This document shows, in pieces, positions 17,271-29,656 of a stretch of 64,000 nt of DNA. The first letter of the stretch is position 1, and every line of letters begins with the position of its first letter. The position numbers and the translations under genes are program-made. Under the pieces are notes generated by a model. The model worked only from the letters and a program-made list of their open reading frames with translations. It had not been told where the DNA came from and made no database searches. Where the stretch lies: positions 13,375,271 to 13,439,270 of the forward strand of contig OY992834.1 in NCBI GenBank assembly GCA_963921425.1. Reading direction: 5' to 3'. The DNA comes from Dryas octopetala. Taxonomy: Eukaryota; Streptophyta; Magnoliopsida; Rosales; Rosaceae.

Positions 17271-18103
17271 GTTGCCGAGCCAAAAATAAGATACAAAGCA
17301 GGAAAGTAATTAAGGTATGTACTGGGTATGCACAACTTGATTTATTGTTTGAGTTTTTCAAACACCTTAATGTAGTTAATTAATTTTGTCCATGCATACC
17401 CTTATCGACGGGTGTAAATGAGTTGAATACTTCAAATAAACCCACTCATAACACACACAAAAATCAATATTAATAAACTAGATACAAAAAATGAAAAATA
17501 ATAAATTTGTATCACCCGTAACCAAAAAGATTAAATATGCAAATGAAGTTAGTTAAGTGCATTTGATTTTTTTGTAATGTTCAAAAAAAAAATTAATAAT
17601 AATAATAATAGAATAAAAAATAAGAAAAACTGTATTTACAAGTGACACGTATGTTGAACTATTCATGCCTTAATTTATCCATGACTTGGAAATGACACGC
17701 AAGGGCATCTACACAAGAACTACACATTGTAGCTGTAGCTAATTTTGACGCAACGACATGTACGACTTGTTTAATTTTCTCAATTACTTTCTTATTTACT
17801 ATGTTTACATGTTTATTTGATTTCAATTAATAATCTTGAAGTTTATTCCATCCAAACCCAATTGTGAGGCCCAAAGGCGAAGCCCAGCGGAAAAATAAGA
17901 AGCCACAAAAAATAATAAAAGGCAACCTGAAGTCTGAAGATGACCGACCCACGCCCCCATATATATATACCCTGTCTAATTTCCTAATCAAAAGAATAAA
18001 CCCTCTTAATTAGTTCAGTTCTTTCCTTGCATTGTTTCTTTCTCTGCAAGAAAGAAAACTCAAAACCCTAGCAATCTTTTTTCTCGTTCATCTCGATCAC
18101 TTA
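17271..18103 (+). promoter_or_regulatory. Promoter and leader region of the NAC gene
   Basis: No coding sequence. A TATA-like tract (catatatatatacc) lies at about 17,959-17,972, roughly 130 bp before the start codon, followed by a C/T-rich leader (ttctttccttgcattgtttctttctctgc). This is a plausible core promoter; the exact start site is inferred. Confidence 0.5.
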
Positions 18104-18434
18104 ATGGACACAACAATGGTGGTTCGTAAGTATTCCAGTTCGTACGTGGGTGCGCCGGTGGGTTTCCGGTTCAACCCGTCGGACCAAGAACTGCTCGGTT
18201 ATTACCTTTCGAACAAGTTGAGAGGAGCAACGGCAGCGCAACCATTCCATCTGCCAGTAGTGGACGATTTTAGCAAAACCAAACCCTGGGAGATATGGAA
18301 CAAGCTTCGGGTCCCCAAAGTCTTCACCACAGATTTGTACTTCTTCACCAAGTTGAAGATGGCGAGCCGTTCACGCGTTGATCGAAGGGTGGGGTTGGGG
18401 ACGTGGAGTGAGGGAGAGGCGTCTAGATTGATAT

Positions 18435-18465
<31 letters not shown>

Positions 18466-19342
18466 GAAGGAGATTGCTGACAAGGTGGTGATTGGAAGGA
18501 AGAGGAAACTGCGATATGAAGAGAAAGGGTCCGAACACCACGGAGGGTGGTTCATTGACGAGTACACTCTTGTTGATGCTGCTGCTCGTTCATGTTATGA
18601 TCAGTTGGTCATTTGTAGGCTCAGAAAAAACGACAGGTCGTCTTCTACTAGTGCTAACGGATCAAACAAGAGGAAGTCATCATCATCATCATGCGCCTCA
18701 AAGAAAAAATCAAGGGTTAATGATCATCCACAACAACTAGGGCAAGACTGTACTAGTACTCTGACTACTTCTACTTCTACTTCTACTTATCATGATCATC
18801 TTCCACAACTAGGGCAAGCCCAAGAGCAAAGCTACCGTACCACTGATCATGATCAACTAAATAGTGCTGTGGTTCCCGTCCTTGATGATCTTATTAATGG
18901 AGATGCCTATGATCAAGAATTGATGAATGATCTTTATTCACAACTAGGGCAAGGGCAAGAGCAAGAGCAAAGCCATTATTCTAGTGGTGCCACTGCTGAT
19001 GATGATGATGGCCTATTCATGTTTGATATTGCTGATCTGATATCCTTGGACGACGCTGATTGCTTTGATTATAATTCTGCGTTGATGAGTTCTGATCCGG
19101 TGGTGGACGTTCATCAAGCATTACAGTCACTACCCAACTACGACAACAACCAGACCACCGTCGTCTTTGAAGACCAACCCTTGACCTCCACAACAACTTA
19201 CTCAACTTACGCTGCTGCAGGAATGGCTCAGGGTCAAGTAGTAGCAGGAGGCTACAGCAACCAATACCAAGTAGCATTGGACGACATGATCATCAACGAC
19301 TGTTGGTCCAACTCCTTTGTCAATCAACCATTCATGCCTTAA
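18104..19342 (+). CDS. Divergent NAC-domain transcription factor
   Basis: A single-exon gene of 412 residues from the first in-frame ATG (MDTTM...); upstream in-frame codons lack ATG. The NAC domain is recognisable but diverged. Subdomain A reads GFRFNPSDQELLGYYLSNKL (consensus GFRFHPTDEELVxYYL). Subdomain C reads PWEIWNKL...DLYFFTKLKMASRSRVDRR...GTWS. Subdomains D/E read GGWFIDEYTL and QLVICRLRKN. Canonical NACs have GYWKATG where this has GLGTWSEGEA followed by a run of nine Asp encoded by a (GAT)n tract. The basic segments GRKRKLR and NKRKSSSS...KKKSR could serve nuclear import. The C-terminal half is Asp/Gln/Ser/Thr-rich with three QLGQ-containing repeats, typical of an activation region. 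DNA binding may be altered; targets are unknown. A dead paralogue lies upstream and a 3' remnant lies at 27.5 kb. Confidence 0.88.
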
Positions 19343-19899
<557 letters not shown>

Positions 19900-22442
19900 T
19901 CATCTGAGCTGAGAGCATCTCTTGAGCTCTCTTTTAAAGTTGATATCCTTCTTCGACAAATTTAAGATGCCTGATTGTTCCTCAACTTTCTCGATAAGAA
20001 GCTTCATCAGCAGAACTTTTGACAGTGTTTTGCATGACCCTACCATTATCAACTTTTTCTACACAAGCAAATAATATAAAATGTGTTATGAGACATTACT
20101 CCAAAAATATGCATGGCAGCTTCACCACTCAGTTCCCCTTTCTCCTAAATACAAATACTGAGGATGCTCTATTTTTTCCCTTTAATCTCAAATTCACTCA
20201 TTATAATTCATTGGGCACGGAAAAAGAAGATATGTCGCATATATAAACACATATCATTATATATAGCAACCAATATACTAAAGTCCTCTTGAAATCACAT
20301 AGGAATGGGATTTTCTAAGCAAGTGAAAACACCAATGTGATTCTTACCTTTGCACGAGTGAGAGCCACATTAATCCTATGCCAGTCTCCTAGCAGCGAGG
20401 AAGAGCAATTTCTTGGGTTTTCAGTTGACCTAACAAAGGAAACTAGTATGCAATCCTTATCTCTTCCCTGGATAAACCAAAAATGCATGTAAGAGACAAT
20501 AGTGGAGTCATGATAATTTAACTTCCATAACAAAGCCATATTTGATATTTCTTTTCCTTCCAAAGCAACCCATAGCTAGATCAAGGATAAATAGTAGGGT
20601 CAAATACTAGATACAATTTCTCCTTTTTAATTTTTTTTTTTTTAAAGAATTCCAAATAGACTCTTAAACTCTGTCAAAGGTTTATTAAAGGCCACAATAT
20701 CGCATGAACAGGTTGTATAATACAGGTATATTACATAGAATTTCCATATATTTAATCAACTTTAGAACAAAAAAAAAATAGCACATCAATGTAGAAAACG
20801 AAGGCTTCCATCTGACCTGGTATTTGTCAATGGTATGTATCTCCACAGAGGTAAGGTTGATGGCAAGCTGAATTATCTCTGCCTGAGAGTTATATGGGGT
20901 GATGATGCCAATATCTTCTCCCCTGATTCCACTGCTAACTAGTTCCTCCACAACCTAGGATCAACATGAGGATTTTATTTCAGTTTGTAAAACTACAAGC
21001 TACATTTGCATCAGACAAGAAAAGTTGAAAATAAAAAGTATTTTTTCATCAAGCAACAAGATGACTCCAACAAAACAACCTTGAGTGCAGAAAGTGTACA
21101 CCTATTAATTTATAAGCAATTTATGTTAAACTTGTACAAACAGATTTCATGTGAACTACGGAAAAATCACATTATAAAAGTAACCATACCACAATGTCAC
21201 CACATATTAGTGTGCAATCCGCATCCGTTATTGGAGAAGATGCAGCATTCAAAAAATCTCCACCAGATGTTCTCCCATTGAGAGAAGGCAAACCATTACG
21301 CAGAAGAAGATAAACAAATCTGTTATCCTTTTTAGACTTCGAATATGGAAGTTCAAAATCAAGAACAACAGAAGAAAGACAACTCGTGGCATGATCACTC
21401 TTTGAACTATGTGGCCGCCATATTTCTTTCTTTACAAGCTGCAATAGCTAAATTTAAAAAAGAAGGAAAGAGAGGCTATAATGTCAGAATAATTAAATTT
21501 GGGAGTTAACTATTTATACACTATGCAATAGTGACTTCACAAAAGGCACCTGCATCTCGTTAGCTTCCAAATCAATTAACCAATCCCACAGCCTTAGGAA
21601 AACACCATGCGCATTTGTTAGGTGGTGAGTATTTGAATAAAATAAATCTCCCAGTCCACTGCTCTCTGTGCTTCCTCCATGTGCCTGTGGCATTAAAGAT
21701 GATGACCATTGATAAACACTGATTCTTAAAGTATGACTATTAATGAATATATTTCTTACATTAAGGTATCCTGTGGAAATATGCAACTTTTTCAGGGGAA
21801 AACAACAATTAAGACACAATTCAAAGCTAGTTTAAAATTTTATATTTCATGGCTCATGAAGTCTGTGGGAAATCCCTGTAAAGTTGGAGATTAGCTTTGT
21901 CGTTGATCAGTTAAGGGAATTAACTTATTAATTTAATTTTCAATGAAGGGAAGCTAGATCTAGTGATCTTCCTCAGTCAGATTCTTCTGGAAGGCCTGAC
22001 AGATTGAATCAAGGTTAAATTTAATTTTTTTTCTTAGCATCTTCGAGGTCAAATGATATAGAAAGTATTGCAGGAATTTCTGGATAGCAAAGGAATTATT
22101 AGGTTTTCAATTTTACAGGTTGTTAAGTCCCTGCAGGAACTAAGTCTCATGTGAAGACACCCCCTTGAAGATTGGTTTTCAAGGGGGTTGTGCATATGAA
22201 GTAGAACTAAGGTTCTCCACAAGTCAATCTCTTGAGAGGCCTACAGCACCCAATAAATGTAATATTGGCAATGTCCCTATTTTTTTTAGAAAAAAAAAAA
22301 AAAAAAAAAACAAAGAAAGGATAAACTCAACAGGAAAAGGTTGCAACAGTTTACAATTTAAATGATAGTAAGAAATAAAGGAAGGGTTAGATTTATTAAT
22401 CAGACATGTAAAGTTCTAGGGAAAAATTCAGTCTAAAGATGA

Positions 22443-22666
22443 GACATATAAAGATTTTCAGGAATGAAGTTAAGAAGGAATTAATTGAAAAGAAATGGGA
22501 AAAATGAGAAAAAAATAATAGAAACATGGTAGCTCATCACAACCTTAAAGGTGTGACATATAAAGATTTTCAGGAATGAAGTTAAGAAGGAATTAATTGA
22601 AAAGAAATGGGAAAAATGAGAAAAAAAATAGTAGAAACATGGTAGCTCATCACAACCTTAAAGATG
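22443..22666. repeat. 112-bp tandem duplication
   Basis: Two adjacent, nearly identical 112-bp units (22,443-22,554 and 22,555-22,666), each starting gacatataaagattttcagg and including acatggtagctcatcaca. They lie in an intron of the DNA2 copy. High identity suggests a recent event. Confidence 0.9.
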
Positions 22667-25019
22667 AAAGCAGAATGCAGAAGTTTGCAAAGATTCTCAT
22701 TAATTAATTTTTGTCTTAGCAATGTCCGCTTATTTAGAAGCAAGGTAATACAAATAGAAACTATATATATACAGAGGTTAGCAAGGTTACAAGCTGAACG
22801 TAGCAAAGCTCAACTTGGACTCAGTTCTAAATGAAAGAAATCTGGGCTTGAGCTCAAATTAATGAACGCAAGCCAAGCCAAAGTCACACCAATCTCAAAC
22901 AATTTATGAATGGCTCAATTTGTTTGAACCCCTAGTTAGGAACGATTATTCATGTTCCTTAATACCTTACAAGAATAAATCAAATTACCTTGTGATAAAT
23001 GGTACAAACATTCAGATGGTGACAACCTCTGCACATGCTTGGACGCTACAACAGAGAAAAAAAGGGAAGAATTTTAAAATGGCAGTCCAGTAAAGAGTTT
23101 CGTGAAAACACTGCTAATAAGTCAGCAAAAACCATTCAGACCTGTAACATTGGGGGCAGTACTTGTGTTCTTGATGCCTTGAGAATATTACTTGCAAGTT
23201 TATTACGTTGCATGATTAGCCCAACCAGGTCAGATCTTCTAACAACAATTCCCTATTTTATTAAAAAGAAGAAGACTGAATAGACTAAACACATACAATA
23301 GAAATAATGATGTAGATACATTGGATACTACCTGCGTCTGATCTGACAGGAGATAACATAAAAGACCAGTATCGACATGCTTCTGGTACCTGAATACAGG
23401 AGATGCAGAGCAAATAATGAAAGCTCTTCAAAATATCTCAATAATAAATTGTAAAATACCCCTCTGGAAACCATAAAAAAAACTATGGGTAAACCATAAG
23501 CACCTGTCCAACATAAGAAGAGTGTACAAGATCACCTGGGCACTATGCTTCATAGATGACTGCACACATAATAAAGCATTAATCAGAAGAAAAATAACTT
23601 TCGGCGACAAAGTTAATAATATGATATACATCACTCAAGTTCTATATCATTCTAGACAAGTTTCAGTAAAGGCAACAGACTTACCTGGCCATTGGGTACT
23701 TTCCCACTTTGAACTCTAAAGGCATAACCTTCTCATCAGATTCATTTTTGTTAGATTCAACTTTCACTCTGACGGAAGCATCAATCATGCCTTTCAGACC
23801 ATACTTCGGAGCCCAGGCCATCTCCTCAATATCAATTACCTTCAACCAAAATGGATCTGGTTCAGAGATGGCATAATGTTTTGGAAAATAGTGCACAGCA
23901 GTTACAGAATAGCACAAGAAAGCATACCACAATTTCAAATTACACCATGTTCACAAGCAGAAACTACATATAACCAGACGTGCCTATGACTGGTAAATAC
24001 AAGTGGAAGTAACCATTATAATGTCCATTAGCATATCGATGGACAAAACATGCAGGTAAATATTGACATTATTTACTGCAATGTCAACATAAAAGGGAGA
24101 AATTTTACTAAGATGATACATAAAATTGACAAATCAAAATTTAACAATAGCAGTAACTAGCAAATTTAAGAGAATACAGTTCTGCAACAAATATAAAAAT
24201 TAAACTGAATGATTATGAAAGAGAAATTATAAATTATTTCAAAGTAACGTCTTTAAAAATTCCAACCTCCACAAGCATACATGTTCTCAATGTTTTTCTG
24301 CAGCACTGTTCTTGCGTGTTCCTCCAAGAAAGATATTGTAGGCATCTCCTCCACAAGTCCAGCCTACAAAAACAGATAAATTTTACAAATCATAGATGAA
24401 CAAATTAGAAGCTATTTCATGGAGAAAGATTCTTGACCATGTCTATTTATCGAAAAGTTTGCAAAGTCATAGGTATGTTCTGAGACCTGAAAAACTTGGT
24501 GCAATATTGTACCAATTAGTGCTGCAGTTGAATGCTCACTGCTTCTCAGCCTCTCATCCAGGACAGTTCGCCTAGGGCAAAAGAAATTAGCTGCAACCTA
24601 AAAAATGTTTTTATTTATTAGGACCAAGCAGGGTAACAATAACCACAAAACTAGTCACCAAAGATCAGAGCAGTCACAATTACAAAAACACAATATATAA
24701 TGACATATGAAGAACATTTGAACAAAAAGGCAGTATACCCGAGTTCCCGACACCAATTCATCTGGGTGAACAATTAGAAAATTATTGTGACTATCCACAT
24801 GACACTGTCCTTGGTCATCAAATTCACCAATAACATTGACAGTATCTCCAGGTGCAATGACACTGTAAAGCCTGAGAAAAATATAATTCAAAAGGGAAAA
24901 GAGGGGGGAATATTAATAATAATATCTGGAAAGAAATAGGTGTTTGCATTTTTCATGTTTTATTCTTGTAATCCCACCAAGAGCATTCATTTTTAATTAA
25001 ATGTACAAACTACATTTTT

Positions 25020-25740
25020 TTAGATAGAGAAAACAAAGACTTACCAAAAAAACCCAAAAGTTACAAAAAAATTTCCTAGCCATGGCAGCAGTTCACAATC
25101 TAGGCCAAACGAACAAAGTTAGCCAATTACATCAAGGAATCAAACTACAAACTTCTCTCTAACTACAAATGACAAAGACTAAGATCAACTAATAGCTACC
25201 CCCAATCCAAATGAAGAATATTAAAAGGAATGTCTCTACAAACAGCTGAAATTGATGCCCATAAAGAAGCCCAAACCTTACTCTATCCCATAAAGATGAC
25301 ACCTGATCCCCTAGCCTTTCTTCAAAAATTCTAGTGTTCCTCTCTAACCAAAACACCCAAAACACAGCCAACCAACCCCAATTCCATAAAAAACTTTCCT
25401 CCCCCCCCCCCCCGGCCGGTCCAAAAGAAAAATAGTAATAAGAATAATCACAGTGCTTCTCAACTAATAAAGACACACAAGAGACTGGAATCACCCAACT
25501 CAACCTTGCCTCCTCAAAAAGGTGTTGCCACAATCTAAGGGCAATTGGGCAATGGAGAAAAAAGTGCAATTGGAGAGAAAAGTGACCAAATATTTACTCT
25601 CCTCTCTTGCAAATAACTCATCAATAGCGTGACAGCTACATGTAAGGCCTCCTCTGCTGAACATTATCACAAGTATTGACCCTCCCATGGGGTATAATCC
25701 AAGAAACCTTAGCCTTCCAAAAGCATTCTATATTTCTAGT
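25020..25740 (-). mobile_element. LINE ORF2 C-terminal fragment in a DNA2-copy intron
   Basis: On the minus strand the sequence reads KVSWIIPHGRVNTCDNVQQ..., then HFFLHCPIALRLWQHLFEEA, then FWVFWLERNTRIFEE. This is the zinc-binding (zf-RVT) end of a plant LINE reverse transcriptase. It is broken by stops and a C-run (25,400-25,412). The 3' end with an A-rich tail lies near 25,020. It is 5' truncated and inactive. Confidence 0.82.
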
Positions 25741-27449
25741 CACATGTAAGTGCCAAAAATGACAAGGCTGGAATGACATGGCACAAGATAAGTATGCTCT
25801 AGCAGTGGATGACTATGGAGATGAAGTCATGAAACTATAAAGAGCCATATAAGTTAATAAAAGAAAATAATAATAATTATTATTATAATAATCATTATCA
25901 GGAATGAACAAGTTAAAATCGCAGAGAAAATGCATTATTGGGGACCAATAATCGACCTCTAAATAATACACAAAAGATAGAGTATATCATTATTGGAAAA
26001 TGATTTCAGAAAAAAAAAAATAGCATAAGTATTAAAGTGCTTCAAAGCAAGATATCAAGAAGTACTTACCACTCGTCCCGTAAATACACAGACGCTCTTC
26101 TCCAGTTTGCTCATTCAGTAAGCGAAGAACTTGAAAATCAATGGATCTTTATTATCATATATAACCTAAAGAAGGAATGAATTAAATTTGAATATGTTGC
26201 TTACTAGAAACCTTATATATGCATTTGGCACCAGATGAGTCAGCAGGTTTACACTTCTCAGATGCCTAGAGCAGGTTACAAAATGATTAATCTTGAAGAA
26301 ACTCACTATTCTTTTATCATAAGAGATACTGAATTAGTAAATCATACCTCCAATACAAGGAAATTACAATTGGAAGATGCCCAAGTAACCTTTTCTTTTA
26401 GAGCTGCCACAACTCTTTTTACTGCATGATCCAATTTGGCAGGCATCTTATCACCTTTTCCATCTCTAACTTGGGGAGATGCCTCCACATCATTAGATAC
26501 TGAATTTTCAACAGAAATAACATCTTCTACTTGATCTAAGAGTTCAAGAAATGCCTAAAAGAATAGATAAACAAATAAAAAATTGTAATTATTACCATGG
26601 CATGAGAACATATAATTGACTCACTCCTGCCATACAGATCAACAAAACCAGGGGAACTTGCAACTTAAAGAATAACCGAGCAATTTTTTTCTATGAGTAG
26701 AATTCATGAGATAACCCATTTATTAAGTCAGGAAACAGAACACAGATCATGAATATTGATTGACCGAAGCAGGATAACATGATCCAAAAATGGGTATCAA
26801 ATAGATAATTTCTTTCATTCAAACCTTTTTATGCTGCCTCGACCTAGCTGATCAGAAACTCCATTACACGCAACCTCATTAGCAAGCCGCATTTCAGTTA
26901 CAGCATCAGTTAGAGAAAGATGATTCCACACTCTCTACTTAGCAGCTCCAAAGACAGAAAATATATATATGTATATATATATATATAAATAAAATGATAA
27001 GAGTGAATATTAATTTAGAAAAAGAAAATGATGTAAACAAAACAAAGTATCCTTAGTTTCCTTATGTTTGTTGCCTTTTTTCTTTTTGTTGTCTTCTCTT
27101 GTGCCCTAATTAATCACCCTTGTATGAGAATGTTCCCTTTCTCACTTTCTTCATTTCTATGAATTCCAAAGTCCAAACAAAGCCATAAACTATGAAGTTT
27201 ATCATGGCAGTAAGATAGAGGGTGGAGTTCGGAATGGACTCTGCCTACTAACTATTCCAGAGATAGTCATGTCGACCAAAGTTTCATTACTATCCATATC
27301 CTGATCCAGGTTAACCCTTTTTACGCCAACCCTGTTCAGGGATACCAAAGATCTGTCACAAGTATTCAGTGTCGGCGGTGAAGAAACCCTCTTATCAACC
27401 TTTTCGGCTTTAACAGGAGAAGTCTGTACATTTTTCATTCAATAATAAT

Positions 27450-27900
27450 CTGATATTGGACGACATGATCATCAAACAGTAGCAGCTATGATTCTTTCTT
27501 ATTCACTATATGTATACTGTTTCTTTGATTACATTTATCAATCTTGCATTTTTATTTAGTTGCTACTTTTTGCATCTAAGTTCATCGATCATGATCTTTA
27601 CCAATGTAATTAACATTATTTGTCACCGGTAATATCCTATATATGTGAGGATTTCTCGATCATCATCAATACCACCCTTAAAATTCTTGGTCTAACTCCT
27701 TTGCCAATGAGTTCTTAATGTTTCATTAGACCACATCATCATTAATGCTGTTTCTTTAATTTCAATTACTCTTACAATTTTTATTTAGTTACCATCATTT
27801 TCTGCATCCAAGTTCCTGGATCATGATCTATGCCAATGTAATTCAAAATTAATTACTATTTGATCATATTGAGTCAATTTGTGTTTACATTTCCCCTTTA
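27450..27900 (+). pseudogene. 3' remnant of a NAC paralogue
   Basis: Near 27,456-27,475 the sequence shares at least 20 identical bases (ggacgacatgatcatcaa core) with the last coding segment of the intact NAC gene (19,278-19,296). It then resembles that gene's 3' UTR (tatgtatactgtttctttga). A further piece at 27,686-27,720 reads NSWSNSFANEFL-like, compare SNSFVNQPF. No open frame survives. It abuts the 5' break of the DNA2 copy. Confidence 0.65.
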
Positions 27901-29656
27901 ATTTGCTCCAAAAAAAAAGAATCTTTCTAGTTAAAGTCAATGTAAATAAATACAATATAGCATAAGATCCAAGTCCCATACGCACAATACAGCTTTAGCT
28001 TAAATACCGAACATTATCACTAGAGTACAATACTATCTGTGGTGGGCTTAATTCTAAGTTTTCTAACCCACCAAAAAAAAATGGTGGGCTTAGATACAAT
28101 GTTCGCACGTGCACCAGCCCGAGTGTGCTCGGATTGGATTAAAACCCAGCAGGCCGATAGGTTGTGGGTCTAATGCTAATTAAGGCTGAGAAAATTTGCT
28201 CCAGTTCTCTATATCTCATTACACATTGGTTTTCATGTGTTTATACCATACTTGTTGCAAGAGAAGACTTCCCACATTATACTCCTATAAGGGAAAGAAT
28301 CCCACACAGTTGTTTTACAAAGGAGAGGGCTCTGTTTACAAAATCTGCTCTGCCAATCTGAGTAGGGGAACACTTAGTTCGAGCAATCTCATACCCTGTG
28401 GAACTTGCTCAGACTCACCTTGCTTTGTTCAGATCGTTTCTGGTAAACTTACATTTAGCCTCTTTTTGTTTTTGAGAGGGCCATATTACATATGCAAAAT
28501 GCGCCACACTAGGTATTCTTTTCTCAACCTTCCATTAGGCTGACCCATTTTTCAGAAAACCCAAAGGCTTCAAAATAAATTCTGCTTCAATTCAGCTTGA
28601 ACACAAAAATCTTGAGAAGAAAATCAATTCCATGCCCAACAGCTTTGCCAAACATATTTTACACATTTCGAAACAAATAAAGATGACTTTTGTTGTCTTA
28701 ATTTTATTTAGTCCGACATTCAAACGGTTTTTCATCAGAAATACATGATGACAATTAAAGCCAAATTAAGATAGTAATGGTGGACTAGAACATGTCCAAT
28801 GATTGAGACTGATGACATATAATTAATGAGAAAAACAAAAGGAAAGCACAAAATGATTGATTACTTGATATCATACAACGTCAAATAGTGATATCATATA
28901 AGGTCAAATAGTGATATCATACAACAATTCGATTATGTAGATATAGTTTACCAACCATTTCCTCAAAAGGGGGAAAAAGGGGGAAAAGGGAAATGAGATT
29001 CAATGAAGCCCTAGATGGTTCAATTCAAGTACCAAAGATTATCTTCCAATCAACCTCAGCTTGTACAAAGTTTTTGAAACAAGATCCTATAAAGCAATGC
29101 ATCTCTTTAGAAAACTTCTATTTTCCTATTTACAATTCTGTTCCCAACAAGGTAGCTATTTTGGCAGTAACAGAAGCTGGGAGGGCACACCACCAACATG
29201 AATTTTGATCAATCAATGCCCAAGGTGGAATAGGGTTCAAAGCCACCCTGACAAAAATTCAAAATGAAACAACTCTCAGCGCTACTTTCCCGACTTAAAT
29301 GATAACATTAAGCTATGTAAACATTGATTCATCTCCCCCAAACTAAGATAAATTAATTGTATTAGTAAGATACATGGGAAGTATAGAGCTAGAAATGCAT
29401 GGTTCAGAACATGGATTAGAGACATATGGGATATCCACTAAAGAATTTGGAGGATACATGGCAATTTTTCCCTCTGGTATGACTTGATTTAGGTTATTCT
29501 ATTTCAACAGGACCCATTTCACCAGTTGAATGTAGAAGTAGAACTAAGGCTTTATAAAGGCCAACCACCATATACATGGACAAATAAATGAATTGAATTT
29601 GTTTATGTATCAGGATAGAATGAACTGATTTCATTCATAATCATATTAAACCAATT
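27900..29656. other. Intergenic region
   Basis: No protein gene is supported. A ~25-bp unit with atatcata..ggtcaaatagtg repeats about three times at 28,867-28,925. GGGGGAAAA runs lie near 28,970-28,990. Frames at 28,164-28,543 and 28,993 have no recognisable domain. Confidence 0.5.

Larger units (their letters stand above)
19900..27438 (-). pseudogene. DNA2: Decayed DNA2 helicase/nuclease copy lacking the helicase motor
   Basis: DNA2 normally joins a RecB-type nuclease to an SF1 helicase for Okazaki flap and DNA-end processing. Exon-like blocks (minus) in order: N-terminal piece ~27438-27202; AFLELLDQVEDVIS (~26,556-26,349); an OB-fold part (~26,146-26,068, then ~24,870-24,740); RRTVLDERLRSSEHSTAA (~24,598-24,489); nuclease core DIEEMAWAPKYGLKGMIDAS...PLEFK (~23,843-23,700); SSMKHSAQVILYTLL (~23,563); Fe-S cysteines MCRGCHHLNVC (~23,043); 21684-21550; 21438-21190; then directly 20954-20817 (GEDIGIITPYNSQAEIIQ), 20467-20348 (GRDKDCILVSFVRS...ALTRAK) and 20058-19900 (stop). 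Helicase motifs I to IV, including Walker A and B, are absent. The first block runs into a stop, and an OB block has a 1-bp frame break near 26,092. The start is missing. Confidence 0.85.

Noticed and set aside
18032-18103. Upstream extension of the NAC protein by 24 residues
   Set aside because: It begins at TTG, not ATG; the first in-frame ATG is at 18,104 and the extra residues lie in the leader.
28867-28925. Short regularly spaced repeats resembling a CRISPR array
   Set aside because: Units are tandem with no unique spacers, and this is a plant nuclear sequence.
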